Shown here: positions 53,996-64,000 of the stretch, piece by piece
Layout: the number at the start of each line of letters is the position of its first letter
Position numbering within the stretch: position 1 is the stretch's first letter
Origin: Steinernema hermaphroditum
Taxonomy: Eukaryota > Nematoda > Chromadorea > Rhabditida > Steinernematidae
Length of the DNA: 64,000 bases
Assembly: GCA_030435675.1 (NCBI GenBank)
Contig: CM059625.1
Coordinates: forward strand, 7,998,001 to 8,062,000
Reading direction: 5' to 3'
Translations under genes and position numbers: made by a program
Notes under the pieces: generated by a model
Told to the model about the DNA's origin: nothing
The model's input: only the letters and a program-made list of their open reading frames with translations
Database searches by the model: none

Positions 53996-56900
53996 TTATG
54001 ACTCTTCAGCAGTGTTTTTGCCTTTCAACCGTAGTGTCCCTTTCCGAAATTTGAAAATTGTGGAGAATATGGCTCCTCCGAGGCGATCGGCCAGCCATTT
54101 CGTTTTGATTACCGCCACTTTGAGGGAATCACATGCGAACTCAGCGTAGTAATTTGTGTGAAGAGCTCGTCCCATTCCTTCGATGACGACAAGATCGATT
54201 CCGTCCTTCTTTATCTTTTCGCACAGTTTGGCGTTCACTCGTCTAGACAAACACATTAAGAAAAAAAGCCGTGAATCAAACCTGAGGTCCAGGCATGGTG
54301 ATCCCTGGCCGCTGTGCTCAATTTCAAATCGGTGTTCTTTGACGGCATCCGCGATAATTTGATCACCGGAGCAGATTTCCGGCAAAAGTGCTATGAGTTC
54401 TTGATAGGTAACGTCGTTGAGAGCAGGGGACCAGTTGCAAACAACAATGACCTGTGATGGTACCTTTCAGTTAAGGGTAAATAGGAGGTATTGAAACCTT
54501 AGTTCCCATCTTGAGAAGTTCGCGAGCGAAAGGGATCACTCCAAGAAGAACATCGCCGCCACTATTGTCGACGAAGATAGCTGCGCATCGATAGCGCTTT
54601 GTACTGACAGCGCTAAGCCAATTGTCTAACTCGTCGACTAACCACGGTCGTTCTGAATGAAAACAAGGACAATAAAAATAAGAATAGTGTATAATAAGAA
54701 TATTGTTTCTTTTTGTTGCTAGAGACTCGGCAAAATAAACGACGAACTTACCGGGAATCAACTTCAATGCCGCTGAAAAAGATAGTCCACCATGTGTTTC
54801 CATCATCTTTACTGCTTCCTTGGCCCCCCAGTCAAACACATTTCCAGCCAGAATTCCCTTGCACACGGCCATTTGCCGCTCTCGGAAGTCGTCGATCGCG
54901 TCGATAACCTGAAGAACGCTTGGCAACTCTTGAACAGCCATGCCATTCTCCATCTGTTTCTGCTAAAACGACTAAATCATAGACATCGTCGCTTTTCACC
55001 GTACACAGAGGAAAGCATCGTCGAAGAGTTGTTCGTTAAGTATTTGCTCACGAAGGTCCAAAAGGTTCCTTACGTTGCAGCACCCATATGCACTGAACAT
55101 TCATGTTGGATTGAGTGACATGTTAGGACTTACAAAGACTTCTGCTTTAGAATTTTAAGGTGACTCAAATATCGGTCTCGGAATAAATCGGCTCTCTGTT
55201 GTGCGTCTGGAGAATGCCTATCGGATTCCAAGGCTTTTGTTAGGGTCTGAAAGATATTAGTTTTGTTATGGCCAAAAATAATCGTCCACTCACTTTCTGA
55301 ACGCTGTTCTCCATACATGAAATCCAATATGTTCTTGCGTCTACGTCGTCATTAAGGTTTACAGTGTCCGGTATGTAGTCTTCGTAAGATGTAAGTAGGG
55401 GGAACGTTTGTAACTTCATGTTGCAGCATTCCATTTCGAATCGTCCAGCCTGTAGCTTTTCATGCAATCTCTTCTAACGTTTTCATTTACCTCAAAAGTA
55501 GACGAAAGCGGAGCAGTCGGCACAAATCTTCCTAAAGCAGAACAACCTGCGTAGTGTTCTTTCCAAGACATTTCGTGACATTTATCTGCAAACATCTTCT
55601 TCAGATTTGTATTTAAATTGTTAGTCACCTAGAGAAGAAGGATGTAAAGTGGCAGCGGCGACATTTTCGTTCTGTTTGATGAAAGCACCGATCGCTGCAG
55701 TGTAACCTTCGTGACGAAGGAAACGCGCGGCCATTTTGCCCTGTATGAAAAACAGTTTTGCACTGTAAGAACGAAACAACAAACATGGCTCCAGTAGTTG
55801 ATCGCATAGCTGATTGTTCGCATAGAAATAGCGTGGTTGCGAACAAAGTAACCTCCTACAAAAATGCTTTTCGCCTTCGTCATTTGAGCGTAGAGAACCG
55901 AAATCTAAAAGAAGGACCAGTACTCGATGAAAGGTGGGCAATGACCAACTTGACCAATGGAGTTGCTAATCATCAACAGAAGACTTCGGATCAGATCGAC
56001 TTTACCTATTTTGGTGGTGTCCTCGCACTTACCAAAGGAACCCGCAATGAGATCGTCTCCCAGACAGAGGCTCTCAAGCATAGCTCCCTGCATATCAGCA
56101 ACGAGGACGTCCACATTCCGATGATCACCGCTCTCAGCAAGTTGCATTAGCTTGTCAAAATCTGCAAAACACCGATTTCTGCTCACGTCATGTATGCGCG
56201 CAATTACCATTGCAATTGGCAAGCAGATTGCCCAAACCGTGAAAGGTGCCGCCGCCGATGGACGACCCTCCAATCCTCTCGAATTTGTCATCACTCTCAA
56301 CCTTAGAGAAAGATTAGCCGTGCGCATGATTCACTTTTACCTTGTATATTGACACTCCCGTACTGATGTTGACGATTAAATAGGGGAAAACAGTGGAGGG
56401 ATCTATCGTTTGAAAGACGTAATTACAAGACTCGCTTTTGTGATTGTAAATAAATGACTCATCGAGGACATTTCTTAATAAGAAGTTGTTTCCCTTCACG
56501 AGACATTCCATTTCATTCAGTTTCACACATCTAAAATGTAAAGAAATAAGGTCGGTCTTCGAGGATTATGGAATTACCTCAAAGATAACAAGTCGGAAAT
56601 CATTTGTTGATAGGCGTCGATATTGCTTCCGGTACAGACTGTTGACTCAATTCCTTGGAGTGAACACTCCTACAGTAATCATACTGCTGTTTTGAGGACA
56701 GGAGAGGACCTACCTCTCGAATATACTCAAGACATTCTCTGAACTTCGATACATGTAATTCAATGAAATGCAACCGAAACGACTCTGCGTGTTCATTCTA
56801 AATGAAGTTTGTAAGGCAGAGCCTGGTGAGAATGCTTTACGCGTTTCGTGCTTAGTTCCGTTGCGGCTGTGTAGTGAGGAACCGATGAACAATACGCTAT

Positions 56901-57067
56901 TTTGACGATCGAGGAACCTGATCACTTGTTGACAAATGTCCTTAGTGTATACCGTTAATCTTACCGATGTCGAATGCATATCGCTTTGCGTTTTTCAAAT
57001 TACGCAGAACGTTTCCAATTGAGGTTTTTGCAGAAGGTTCCCCTGTACCCAGCGTTCCATCTCCCAT
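53996..57067 (-). CDS. PANK4: PANK4 homolog: pantothenate-kinase-like domain plus DUF89 phosphatase
   Basis: PANK4 is a two-domain protein. In mammals its kinase half is inactive and its C-terminal DUF89 metal-dependent phosphatase removes phosphate from phosphopantetheine-type compounds, limiting CoA. ATG 57067 starts [19 protein letters not shown], then [17 protein letters not shown]. After a short intron the frame continues as [12 protein letters not shown]. Other kinase-fold pieces are [63 protein letters not shown] and [17 protein letters not shown] from several exons. The DUF89 half has [37 protein letters not shown] and [17 protein letters not shown], with its metal-site Asp-Asn present, ending at 53996. 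The kinase's glycine-rich TGGGAxKF is replaced by a [12 protein letters not shown] sequence (about 56625), which supports a pseudokinase. Confidence 0.94.
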
Positions 57068-57533
57068 GCTTTCTTTTAGCTGCTTCTATATTTCATGGAC
57101 AACAATCGCCAAGAAACTCTGAAGCAATGAAGCATCACGGTTAATTAAACCAAGGTGCAAGTGCATGTGAGCAAAGTACGTTGAAAACAGTGGGAACGGA
57201 AGGCACAAGAGTGGACGCGTCGCGATGATCACAACCGCGATTAGCAGAATGGAGTGAAGCCAATGGCGGCGGGCCGCCGCCGGCCTCCCACAGGACGGTG
57301 ATGCATGTGATGACGCAGTTGTTGAAGTGAATCAACTCGAACATCTGAAATTTCCAACGGAACGAACGCATTGGAAATAACACGCTGAACACAAATTGTT
57401 GCATTGCTTGCGACAAGTGCGCGACATTATTCCGGGCACGAAGTCAGAGAAACGAGATTTTTGCAGTAGTACATGACCAACTGCTTTTTAGGAATCCAGT
57501 CGTAGCAGTTTGTTGCTAAATCCGAATGTGAAG
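57068..57533. other. Bidirectional promoter region between PANK4 and WDR59
   Basis: 466 nt separate two divergently transcribed genes. The minus ORF at 57141-57416 has no ATG-linked homology and is treated as noise. The region contains GCCGGCC/GGGCCGCC-type GC-rich patches. Confidence 0.5.
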
Positions 57534-60500
57534 ATGGTTGTCGTGAGGATGACCGACGACGGCGTTTCGACGTGGACCGTGGATGTATGTTCCGCGCGTA
57601 CGCTGAAAGAAGTAAATCTGTCATTTAGACGACTGCAATTGGAGTCAACGTTACAGGCAAATGCATATCAGGGGCAGGGTAGTGTACTGCATTTGGTAAA
57701 GTAGAACCATAATCCAGAACTGTTTAGGGACCATTTCATTTTTGCGAATACAATAGATTCGATTCTTGACGTAGAAAAGGTCCCTTCTTCAAAGCAGACA
57801 TCATTTACAGCAGCCTCTTTCGTCAAATGGCATCCATACAGAGCCGATCTCTTCGCCACAGTAGTAGGCTTTCGGCTGACATAAACAGAGACGTTCTTCC
57901 GTTTGTTGCAGTGTTCACAATTTGTCGGACTGTATCAGTACACATCGGACGGAAGAGTACGAACTGTAAATTCGGGTCGTTTGCATCCTAGAAAAATAAA
58001 CGATATCGACTGGAGCTACACCGACGGCAACACGTTCATGACCTGCGCTGATGGAGAGTCGATTGCTCTGTGGGACTGCAGAAGTTCCCTGCAAAGGGCA
58101 ACTTGGGAACTTCAGGCCATAACCGGTGCCGAACAAGCAAAGTTCGCTCCTTCCATCAACCACATTATTTCAACGGCACACGGAAGCGATATCAGGATAT
58201 GGGACGACAGAGTAGGGAAAACACTAAGATCTGTGTGCCAACTTAATTCAATTTAGTACCGTTCCACCCCTGCTGCCTCAATTGTCGCTCATTCCGGGCG
58301 CATAACATCCCTGGCTTGGCATCCAACTAAGAATACTTTTGTGACAAGTGGAACAGATGGATACATAAAGGTTTTCGTATTTGTGCAGTGTGCAACTAAC
58401 AAGAGATTTCCAGATTTGGGACTTTGATTCACTGCCAAAACCGATACACTCGTTCGGAGTGTTGCAGCAGCCTGTACAACGAATAAAATACTCAGTGAGA
58501 AACATCGATGTCAGGAGTGCATATATGGATTGTTTAGCTCGACGGCGAAGAGTTTGTTACGATTCCAAGAGCAGGAGCTCAGGCGAAAACAGCGCTGACT
58601 ATTTGGCACTCGACTTCTCTCACAAATTTGCAAGCCTTAAAAGTAAATCATAATTAGACGATCATGGCCACAAGCCACTTTAAGAGCACCGATGACCCCA
58701 TTATCGATGTGGCCTGGCAGCACTACGACAACAAGAAGTATCTGTTTACCCTACGGAAGAGTGGAATTATGCGGCGGTATCCCCTTGTTTCGCACCAAGA
58801 AATTTCGGTAATAGGAATTACAGTTATAATGGCACATACAAATTTTTAGGGATCACTGGATATGGCCGTTCCTATCGCGCAATCGGACGCAGATCAAGAG
58901 GTGGACAAGATGGTGGCAAACTGCAATCTTCCGATAGTCCCTGAAATAGGTTTCTCTTGTTTTATGGCACTGTAAAGCACAACGGTTATTTAGATTTCGA
59001 CACGGCGAAGCTATTTGACCGAACGAGAGGGCTCTTGAGACAGCCGCTATCGCCTCCAAATGACACGTTGCCCATGCCAAACTTCCCGGGCACGTGGTGC
59101 TGCTGGATTAAGGCAAAGAGCAAGCACAGTAATAATTTGGGGAGTGAGCTTGAGGCGTTGCGAAAACTCAACACAGAAGGTCTCATAACCAATGAAGTAA
59201 GAATGCTGTATGGTTTAGAGAAACGCGACTATTCAGATTAACTTTAATCGCGCCGCTTGCGGATTTACGTACGAGCACAGAACGTTTGGACAGAAACGGA
59301 TTTACATTGAGATTCGATTCCACGCAATGTTTATAAAAAACGCGACAATTCTTGTGAAGATCCACCAGAAGGACTGTGCGTTGGACGCTGAAAAGGCCCA
59401 GAAGCTACTAAAACTGGTCGAGGAGGAGAGTAGTAGGATCATGCGGGACGACGACGTGCTGCTGCATCCATCAGATCAAAAGTGCATTTCAATATTCGGA
59501 AGAGTGTTGCAGAGCCTTCCTGAACTGATCAATGCACTACAGGTGGGAGAAGGTGCGCTAAATGATGCTATCCTTTCTTCTTCAGATTCCCGGGACCCAC
59601 ATTGATATACTTTCGAAAAGGGAAACAACAGACAGTTACCACGGACGTTCAGTGCCGCGATCCGACGGCAGCGAAGAGAACAGTGCCGAAACAGAGTCAC
59701 TGGGTAGGGGATACTGTTCCGTGGGCTACGAGCCATCTCCTTTCGACGATTATGTCCCCGCCCCATGTACAAGTGGGGCCCGATTCAACTCTTCCGGTAT
59801 GTCTGCATCATTAGTTGGGAATCACAGGTTTTTTTTTTTTCAGGGTTCCTGACCATTTTTGGAAGGGTCAATTACTCGAATTCTCTTCAGTGCATCAAGT
59901 TTGATTGCAAGAACAAATTCGGTGAATATCAAAAACATGGTATGCGGTCCCTTGGCGGACAAGATTAGCACATCTGCAGTTTAGGTAGTCGGCGAAGGCC
60001 CCGGAAGGTCAGGTCGGCTCGTTCTCATCGGACGATTTCGGTTTCTGAGAAATCCTCAAAGAAGCTCATAAGGTCACTCAGAGAGTATGAGCTTCTGGCA
60101 AACACCTATTTCGACCGTCCACAGGAGCGAACGAGTTCCGAATACAGTTTAAACTTCGATAATGTAACTTCGGGTGCGGGGGTAGTTGGTGGTAACATGT
60201 GGACAGTTCTACGAAAGGATTCGGTGAAACAAACCATAACTGTATGACTAAGGTCGTTGAGTTAATTCGCAGTTGCCCCTTTTCAGCTTGGTTCAAGTCC
60301 TAGTCGCAGCATCGGGATGCAAAACATTTCCTTTAATTTCATCGCACACCGTAATAGAGGAAACTCGATGACGGGGCCTACCGTACTGGCAGACGGTAAT
60401 AGTTTCTTGTGTAGTGAACTTAATAACACCGTTTCAAGATTACATCCGACTCTTCTCGACTTTGCCAAAGCCCGTTTTGATTTATGACGTCGCTGAAATG

Positions 60501-62436
60501 CTTCCTGTAAGCAAGAAATTCGCAGGAAAGTACAAAGTAATCGGAGGGGACGCCCTCGAACTGGTGCAACACAACATGAAAGTGGCCCGGCATGCCGGTC
60601 GTCAAGATCTAGTTCGAGTGTGGACGGTGGTGGAGCAGGTAGTTCGTGGAACTGTCAAAGAGTGAGAAGAGCCTGCAAGTATGCTATTACAATGACATGT
60701 GTCTAGGCTCCGTGAAGAATTTGATCCGACGCCATCTACGCTGAATGCTAGGGTGGTGAAGAGTCACACAGACGGCACTTTCGACGGAGACGTTGTCTAT
60801 GCAGTGCCCGCAGCTGATGACCACGAGGGTGAGTGCGAAGGAAAGGACTGTCTCATCCGATCCATCCCGTGGGCTGCGAACGTCGCTGGTAGACGACTTA
60901 TAAACTACATGTAACGTGTGATATGCAACAAAAGCATTTTCATAAACACTTCAGAATGGAACTCTACACAAGAAACGGCGACTTTCAAATGGCGGCTTTG
61001 CTTTGCTCCGTTCTTCACAGCAGACCATTAGGAGATGAACCATTTCACCTTCAAGTTGCAAACAAAAGAGCTTACTCGAATCTGTTGCCTGCGGACTTGC
61101 AGCTGTCTGGACACTTTCGATCGGCCAGCTCCTCATCCGATACATACCATGTAAGTATTTTTTGTCGCACGGTTTTCTGAATGCAAATTAAATTCTGCCA
61201 GTGAGCTCACTATACTTTTAAAGATTTCTTAGCCCACAGTACATGACGTCCTATCGCGACAGTCATCATTCTCTACGGTATGTAGTATGAGAGCACCCAC
61301 AATCAAATGTTTCCCTCACAACCCTTGTGTCTTTATAGAACAGCGATCGCGCACGTTCGTCCCAACGAATGAAACTTGCTTGGCTGCTCGTAAGCTCATA
61401 TGCGGTTTTCTGTTCTTGTGCACTGCGTTTCGTTCGGTTTTGTGTTGTGAAAATAACGTTCGAATGTGTGCATGATATGTAAGAAAACAAAACTAGGATT
61501 TTCTATTCTACTTTGTTGCAGGGAGGCGTATCTGGTCATAACACCATTCATGGCGGGGCCACCTTTGAGCGAGGATATCATCAGCGACTGGCCGACGTCA
61601 CCTATCCACCGGTAACAGCATTAGATTTGGCGTTAAGGTAGATTTATTCTCCATAGTTGGATCTTATTGATGCGTATTCAGAGGACGCAGCTATGAGTCG
61701 GAATCAACGGTCGCTTCAACCAAACTCCACGCAAAGGGATCAAGAAGCATCCTCAAAAAATTGTTTGGTGGAACAGGTACGATGGCCACAAATCAGCTGG
61801 CTATGAAGGATTCAGATACGCCAAGTCCTCCTCCAACAGCAAGAAGAGCCAGCGAATCTGACACAGACAGTGATCCGGAAGTGGCGCACGTTGGAGAGAT
61901 CACTGCGGTTTTGTCGCCAGGTCATTCCTATCAAGTTGACAACTCTCTTACGTACGACCATTCATCTGCATGGTTGTCAGTTCCTTCTTTTAGACTTATC
62001 GATCCGTCACTACAGGATCGCTTCGAAGACGTCCGTAGCCGCTATGCAGATTTACTGTTCCGGTGGCAAATGTATGTCAAAAGCGCTGAGATTCTGAAAT
62101 ACAATGCTCCAAAAGACGACGATCCTGGTCATCTAAGTAAGTGGAAAATGACACTGCAACACTATGAGTTGGTTCGATTTTAGGCGCTCGCTACTGCAAG
62201 CCGTCTTGCAATAAGGACGAATGGACGGAAATTGCCACCACTCATATCATGTGTACAATATGTCAAACGCCTTGCAAAGGTACGTAATGCGCATTTCAAC
62301 AAAGGCTTAAGGTGTTTTAGGACAAGTGGTAACATGTCTTTCATGCCGACACGGAGGACATATGGAACACATGACGGAGTGGTTCCGTAAACAGACGTGG
62401 TGCCCCAGTGGATGTGGATGCATTTGTCTTATGTAG
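57534..62436 (+). CDS. WDR59: WDR59, scaffold subunit of GATOR2 (amino-acid sensing to TORC1)
   Basis: GATOR2 relieves GATOR1 inhibition of Rag GTPases on the lysosome. ATG 57534 reads MVVVRMTDDGVSTWTVD and splices to TTAIGVNVTGKCISGAG, aligned with human VVVEFRDSQ...AVLSGRRFLYI. WD repeats follow: AASFVKWHPYRADLFATV, KINDIDWSYTDGNTFMTCA, SIALWDCRSSL, HIISTAHGSDIRIWDDR, ITSLAWHPTKNTFVTSGTD and SGIMRRYPLV. An RWD-like domain sits near 59280-59540. Further matches are NMKVARHAGRQDLVRVWTV, ALLCSVLHSRPLG and SLQDRFEDVRSRYADLLFR. The C-terminal RING-like zinc finger has CTICQTPCKGQVVTCLSC, then RHGGHMEHMTEWF and CPSGCGCICLM to TAG 62434-62436. The order and ending match human WDR59 throughout. Exon edges in the middle are approximate. 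Confidence 0.92.
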
Positions 62437-62676
62437 ACCACCCGAAACTGCCAACGACAAACACCAAATACATTCATACGCGGTAAAATTCTGACCTCCA
62501 TTGAGTTACAACTGTGTTATACAACCAAATACGGATTTATTAGTTACTAACGGAATGTATATAAAGATTTCTAAAATTTGAATTCATACCCGTTATTCTC
62601 TGTCATGCGTCTTCAAACAGTACGGAGGGACGCTCGTCCACGGAATGACTACATAGAATGAACAGCTTTCGCGCAA

Positions 62677-64000
62677 TCACCACTTGATGTATCGCACGAG
62701 CATCGAGGGAAAATTGCGCCGAATGATGTACTTTCGGATCTCATTGAACACGAGAAGCACGAATCCGACGACTAGCGGGAAGGCCCAGACGAAGGTCGGG
62801 GGCTGGGAAACGCCGATCCAGGTCTGCACACCCGGAGTGTAAACGAGGAACAGAAGCATAAGGACTTCAAATATGATCGCAATGACGGCAACGATATTCT
62901 TGAATCCGTTGCGGAAAAGAGAGACGCGCCGAGTTGTGCACATCCACAGGTGGAACACCTTAACTACCGTAATTAGTCAGCCACGGAATAACCACCAAAA
63001 CCTGAGAGACGACCAATGTTATGTGCCATGCAGCGCTCGCTTGTCGATGGATGTTCAGCTGAGAGTCCGAATCGAACACTAATCCACGAGAAGTCGTTAA
63101 GTTCCGAGAGTGAGTAACCCAGTGGTGATGAGAACTCGCGAGTAGATCGCTAGTGGCAATACCGTAGTACCTGAATGTCGACCTTTAGTGGTGATGCTGA
63201 CATCTAAACACACCAGAATACGCTGAAGAAAGCGAGAACACAACCAGACGAAATCAGTGTTCCAGCAAACAAGTAGGAATAGAGGAAGAGTCCAGGTGGG
63301 ACAAGGTTGCAGTTCTTTTTTCTTGGCGCGCGTCTCATGAGGTCTTCTTCTGCTTTCTCGTAAATCAGAGCAAGAGATGGTGGGATTTCAGTGAGCAAAT
63401 CAATGGTTATAACCTGAGGAATGGATCTGAGAACGCATAGAGCTATCACATACCTGCAAGCTGTTTAATCCCAGAGGAAATCCGATTATGGATGTCATGA
63501 GAACAGGACAGAGCTCAGGGATGATGTGAGCCAATACGTATGCAATCGTTTTTTTGATGTTTTCGAAGAGGAGTCTTCCCTCCTCGATTCCGCCAACAAT
63601 GTTAGCCAAATCATTCTGCATCAAAACTATGTCAGCAGCCTCCTTGGCAAAGATTGCCCCGATTTCTTCCATTGCCAGTCCGATATCGGCCTTTTTCAGC
63701 GCTGGAGCGTCTAGCACACCGTCTCCTGTGGCAGCCACGACAAGGTTCCGAGCTTGGCATTCCTGTGACATAAGTTGAGTTAACACTAATATATCTTCTT
63801 TTCAATAGAGTCACCTCGATGATCATGACTTTGTGTGTGGGTTTAGTTCGAGCAAAAATGATGTACTGCTTCTGAAGTAGCAGGTCCCACTGTTCCGAGG
63901 TGAGCGTTTCCAGCGCATTTCCATGGACGATGGTGAGCTCCTCTTTGAACTCGGCGGACGGTGACTCACAGATGCCCGAGTCCTTTTCGCTGTTTTCCGG
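62677..64000 (-). CDS. Na/K- or H/K-type P-type ATPase alpha subunit, C-terminal part, atypical residues
   Basis: The window contains the end of the P domain and TM5-TM10; the N-terminal two thirds lie beyond base 64000. Seen in order are LTIVHGNALETLTSEQWDLL, IIFARTKPTHKVMIIE, VVAATGDGVLDAPALKKADI, AADIVLMQNDLANIVGGIEE, TM5 IAYVLAHIIPELCPVLM, TM6 VITIDLLTEIPPSLALIYE, LFLYSYLFAGTLISSGC, FRNGFKNIVAVIAIIFEVL and the ending NEIRKYIIRRNF...IKW with a stop at 62677. Order and spacing are those of the P2C group. Odd residues are TGDGVLD where the family has TGDGVND, TLTSNIPE changed to VLAHIIPE, and IDLGTD changed to IDLLTE. Several nematode paralogs (catp group) are similarly divergent, so this is probably an atypical pump or a non-pumping homolog. 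Confidence 0.93.

Noticed and set aside
57141..57416. Minus-strand ORF upstream of PANK4
   Set aside because: PANK4 has a convincing own start at 57067 matching the family N-terminus; this ORF shows no link to it.
60284..60294. GGTTCAAGTCC, a perfect-looking tRNA B box on the plus strand
   Set aside because: It lies in a coding exon of WDR59 and has no A box or cloverleaf at the right distance.

Overview
This is eukaryotic DNA from a compact animal genome, most likely a nematode. Almost every gene is split by introns of about 39-50 nt with GT..AG ends, very often ending TTTAG or TTTCAG. The gene set includes families that are typical of nematodes: a patched-related sterol-sensing membrane protein, a divergent Cys-loop receptor and a RYYR-CCHC-like zinc finger. 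The tiny introns and moderate GC suggest a clade I worm of the Trichuris/Trichinella type, but that is an inference from style and not from a marker gene. There is no bacterial operon, CRISPR array or rRNA.

Layout. Bases 1-3300 hold unrecognised multi-exon genes. At 3.5-4.7 kb (-) is a Golgi type II nucleotide-sugar transferase, followed at 5.0-6.6 kb (+) by an unclear WD-like gene. From 7.3 to 15.0 kb (-) lies a PLEKHG5-type Rho guanine exchange factor, with candidate alternative first exons out to about 19 kb. A small unknown gene at 19.9-20.4 kb (+) is followed by phenylalanine hydroxylase (21.5-24.0 kb, -) and a Cys-loop channel (24.6-27.1 kb, -). After a poorly coding stretch come a tandem-BTB protein (31.0-32.5 kb, +) and a patched-related protein (33.9-37.1 kb, +). 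A 1.3-kb mariner copy with perfect terminal repeats sits at 39.6-41.0 kb.

From 41.2 kb the genes are dense: a calmodulin-lysine methyltransferase and CENP-S (+), Rab21 and cyclophilin H (-), SIN1/MAPKAP1 of TORC2 (+), a zinc-finger ORF running by a canonical intron into a D-3-phosphoglycerate dehydrogenase that lacks its usual N-terminus (+), trimethyllysine dioxygenase (+), PANK4 (-), WDR59 of GATOR2 (+), and the C-terminal part of a Na/K-type P-ATPase (-) that is cut by the window end.

The genes are mostly unrelated housekeeping functions. Some share pathways: SIN1 and WDR59 both act in TOR signalling, and CAMKMT-CENP-S is close enough to be a co-transcribed pair. The most unusual items are the zinc finger-PHGDH chimera, the P-type ATPase with altered catalytic and ion-site residues, and several coding-looking genes that match nothing I know. 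Exon boundaries were placed by eye from splice signals, frame continuity and family alignment, so they should be read as models.
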